Made by a program: the position numbers and the translations under genes. Below, piece by piece: positions 6,227-7,703 of a stretch of DNA of 7,703 nucleotides. Each line of letters begins with the position of its first letter. The first letter of the stretch is position 1. The DNA is taken from contig CALARN010000056.1 of NCBI GenBank assembly GCA_937889205.1, forward strand, positions 1 through 7,703, read 5' to 3'. The DNA comes from an uncultured bacterium. Lineage in GTDB: Bacteria > Patescibacteriota > Dojkabacteria > B142 > OLB20. The notes beneath the pieces are model-generated. The model worked only from the letters and a program-made list of their open reading frames with translations, was not told where the DNA came from and did no database searches.

Positions 6227-6667
6227 ATGAATCAGGAAATCATTAAAACCAAGGTCGAAGAAAAGTACCTGAAACAACAGACAGCTTTCGGCGTAGGTGA
6301 TACTATTGCAGTAAGCCTAGTTGTAAGAGAAGGTGATAAAAAGAGAATCCAGCTCTTCAAAGGTATTGTAATTGCTATTAAAGGTAGCGGAATATCCAAA
6401 TCATTTACCATCAGAAAAATTAGTGCCGGTATTGGTGTTGAGAAAATTCTTCCTTATAACAGCCCAAACATTGCTAAAATTGTATTAATTAGAAAAGGTG
6501 CTGTAAGAAGATCAAAGATTTACTACATGAGAAAGAGAATTGGTAAGAAAGCGTTGAAAGTTAATGAGGGAGCAATGATTCCTGAAGATATTTCAGTAGA
6601 AACTGAGATAGATGAAACGAATGCAGAGAGTCCTGTTGAAAATGCAACAGAAACTGCAGCAGAGTAA
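6227..6667 (+). CDS. rplS: 50S ribosomal protein L19
   Basis: L19 sits at the interface of the 30S and 50S subunits. From the start at 6227 the protein has 146 residues and the family order of motifs: FGVGDTIAVSLVVREGDKKR (21-40), QLFKGIVIAIKGSGISKSF (42-60), TIRKISAGIGVEKILPYNSP (61-80) and RRSKIYYMRKRIGKKAL (94-110). E. coli L19 has 115 residues; here the conserved part ends near 112, and an acidic tail of about 34 residues (PEDISVETEIDE...ETAAE) is added. It is first in the rplS-rnhB-yraN block, a gene order conserved in many bacteria, and its end may overlap the start of rnhB. Expression should be high, driven by the promoter at 6164-6192. Confidence 0.96.
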   Translation: MNQEIIKTKVEEKYLKQQTAFGVGDTIAVSLVVREGDKKRIQLFKGIVIAIKGSGISKSFTIRKISAGIGVEKILPYNSPNIAKIVLIRKGAVRRSKIYYMRKRIGKKALKVNEGAMIPEDISVETEIDETNAESPVENATETAAE

Positions 6668-6677
6668 GACTGACGAT

Positions 6678-7283
6678 GTGTTAGAAATTGATTTATTAAA
6701 TCAAGGGTATATAAGAGTTATAGGAATTGATGAAGCAGGTAGGGGTAGTTGGGCTGGTCCACTAGCCGTAGCAAGTTATGAATACGATTTAAATGACGAA
6801 TTACTAACTCAGGTTACTGATTCAAAGCTAATTAATGAAGATAAACGCTTAGACATCTATAGAAAATTAGATTCTAAGCGTTTTTTTATTGTTTATGCTA
6901 CCGTAGCAGAAATTGATAAATTAAATATCTATCAAGCTACAATAGTTAAGATAAAAGAAATAATCCAAAGATATAATAATAAACATACCTTCTTTTTGAT
7001 AGATGGTAAATTTAATATTGATTTTGGTACGAACACATTACAAGTAGTAAAAGGGGATCTCAAGCATTACTCAATAGCCGCCGCTTCTATTGTTGCAAAA
7101 GTAAGTAGGGACAAAGTAATGATAGAGTTCGCAAAGACATATCCTGCATATTGTTTTGCAAAGAATAAGGGCTATGGGACAAATTCTCATCAGCAGGCAC
7201 TAAAACAAAACGGTTTATGTGATTTGCATAGAAAAAGTTTCGCACCAATTAAAGAGATTATTGATAATGTTAAACAATGTTAA
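6678..7283 (+). CDS. rnhB: Ribonuclease HII
   Basis: RNase HII cuts RNA in RNA-DNA hybrids and starts removal of misincorporated ribonucleotides. With GTG at 6678 the protein has 201 residues. Motifs are GIDEAGRGSWAGPL (16-29) with catalytic D18 and E19, LIDGKF (107-112) with D109, SIAAASIVAKVSRD (132-145) with D145, and NKGYGT...H (163-171) plus HRKSF (184-188); all four acidic catalytic residues are present. The start is uncertain. In-frame ATGs at 6612, 6621 and 6642 lie inside rplS, and none has a clear Shine-Dalgarno. The GTG gives an N-terminus (LEIDLLNQGYIRVIGIDEAG) most like the family and leaves a 10-nt gap after rplS. Codons 56-70 form a terminator-like hairpin (see 6843-6887). yraN overlaps the end by 17 nt. 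Confidence 0.93.
   Translation: MLEIDLLNQGYIRVIGIDEAGRGSWAGPLAVASYEYDLNDELLTQVTDSKLINEDKRLDIYRKLDSKRFFIVYATVAEIDKLNIYQATIVKIKEIIQRYNNKHTFFLIDGKFNIDFGTNTLQVVKGDLKHYSIAAASIVAKVSRDKVMIEFAKTYPAYCFAKNKGYGTNSHQQALKQNGLCDLHRKSFAPIKEIIDNVKQC
6843..6887 (+). terminator. Terminator-like hairpin inside rnhB
   Basis: AAACGCTTAGA (6843-6853) and TCTAAGCGTTT (6873-6883) are perfect 11-bp complements. After a single bulged C (6854), the stem continues with ATCTA (6855-6859) paired to TAGAT (6868-6872), closed by an 8-nt loop. Seven T (6881-6887) begin in the descending arm. The shape is that of an intrinsic terminator read in the sense direction. On the other strand the hairpin is followed only by TTTATC, so it is directional. 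It encodes KRLDIYRKLDSKRFF of RNase HII and does not break the frame. Translating ribosomes may normally suppress it. Confidence 0.6.
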
Positions 7284-7641
7284 TAAAGGTAAAGTTGCTG
7301 AAACAACAGCTATTTGCTACTTGAATTTGCGCTATTCAATTATTGACTATAATTACTCTACAAGATATGGTGAAATTGATGTCATTTGCCTAGATTATGA
7401 AGCTAACGAAGTTGTTTTTGTTGAAGTCAAAAGTACGAGTTATCTAAATACTTTAGCGGCAGTAGAATTATTTACAACTCGTAAACTACAGAAATTGATG
7501 AGAACTCTTCAAATGTGGTTAGCTAGTACAAAAATATTTGCAAATTTTTCATATAGAATCGATTTAATTGCTTTAGATATGAATTATTATCATTATTCTG
7601 TAAAAGCCTTGAAACAATACAAAAATATAGAATATTTTTAG
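7267..7641 (+). CDS. yraN: YraN/UPF0102 family nuclease-like protein
   Basis: This small protein belongs to UPF0102, which has an endonuclease-like (PD-(D/E)XK) fold and no firmly established role. From ATG 7267 it has 124 residues. The motif order is KGKVAETTAICYL (7-19), NYSTRYGEIDVICLD (29-43) with GEID at 35-38, VFVEVKSTS (50-58) with EVK at 53-55, and RKLQKLMRTLQMWL (72-85). YRIDLIALD (96-104) corresponds to the RfDvvai strand. The acidic and lysine residues of the putative active site are kept. The frame is open further upstream to an ATG at 7219, but the family starts just before KGK...AE, so 7267 is preferred. It overlaps rnhB by 17 nt, which indicates coupled translation within the rplS operon. 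It ends in TAG. Confidence 0.88.
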   Translation: MLNNVNKGKVAETTAICYLNLRYSIIDYNYSTRYGEIDVICLDYEANEVVFVEVKSTSYLNTLAAVELFTTRKLQKLMRTLQMWLASTKIFANFSYRIDLIALDMNYYHYSVKALKQYKNIEYF

Positions 7642-7651
7642 CAAAAAGCAT

Positions 7652-7657
7652 TATAAT
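7652..7657 (+). promoter_or_regulatory. Possible -10 box for the downstream tRNA
   Basis: A perfect TATAAT lies 24 nt before the tRNA that begins at 7682. At 17 nt upstream stands AGAATA, a poor -35. An AT-rich sequence can yield this hexamer by chance, so the call is tentative. Confidence 0.35.
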
Positions 7658-7681
7658 TCTCGACAGTTAGGTAACACATTT

Positions 7682-7703
7682 GGGTCGGTAGCTCAATGGT
7701 AGA
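7682..7703 (+). tRNA. 5' end of a tRNA, identity not determinable (cut by window edge)
   Basis: The last 22 bases read as acceptor strand GGGTCGG (7682-7688), the conserved TA at positions 8-9, and a D arm GCTC-AATGGTA-GA. That is the standard tRNA 5' half. The anticodon lies outside the window. The acceptor resembles the GGGTCG start of several bacterial tRNA-Lys genes, but this is not enough for identity. Confidence 0.8.

Noticed and set aside
1..7703. Recoded genome (UGA as Gly or Trp, as in Gracilibacteria, Absconditabacteria or mycoplasmas)
   Set aside because: All long genes are complete under the standard code, Trp is TGG and Gly is GGN throughout, and no TGA interrupts a homologous frame.

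Overview
The window is AT-rich bacterial DNA with tightly packed genes. Overlaps and 2-40 nt gaps are the rule, and no insertion sequence, phage gene or CRISPR array is visible. The compact layout, a small protein set, tRNA genes without encoded CCA, and a P-type ATPase N-terminus of the GLSxxEAxxR...N type would suit a small-genome member of the Patescibacteria/CPR, possibly Saccharibacteria. That placement is an inference from style, not from a marker tree. The standard code fits: no in-frame TGA is needed anywhere, and all seven complete genes end in TAA or TAG.

Left side (1-5421), all on the minus strand. Read in the direction of transcription, a three-gene envelope operon comes first: a membrane-anchored VanY-type D,D-carboxypeptidase (peptidase M15B), a 785-residue protein made of two GT4 glycosyltransferases joined head to tail, and a multi-membrane-span GT2 glycosyltransferase with processive-synthase motifs. 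After a strong promoter come tRNA-Cys(GCA) and tRNA-Leu(UAA). Last is the first 37 codons of a cation-transporting P-type ATPase that runs off the left edge. The operon looks built to make or modify a surface polysaccharide and trim peptidoglycan stem peptides.

Right side (5476-7703), all on the plus strand. recX (RecA regulator) is followed by the conserved block rplS (ribosomal protein L19), rnhB (RNase HII) and yraN (UPF0102 nuclease-like). The 5' end of another tRNA is cut by the window edge.

The most interesting signals are not genes. (i) A near-perfect hairpin followed by seven T lies inside the rnhB coding sequence on the sense strand. It looks like an intrinsic terminator and could uncouple rplS from rnhB/yraN. 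(ii) The divergent promoters between the carboxypeptidase gene and recX both put the -10 box 7-8 nt before the start codon, so both mRNAs are probably leaderless. The promoter of tRNA-Cys likewise puts transcription initiation at or within about 2 nt of the mature tRNA 5' end. No undescribed multi-gene system was recognised with confidence; the envelope glycosylation operon is the best candidate for unknown chemistry.
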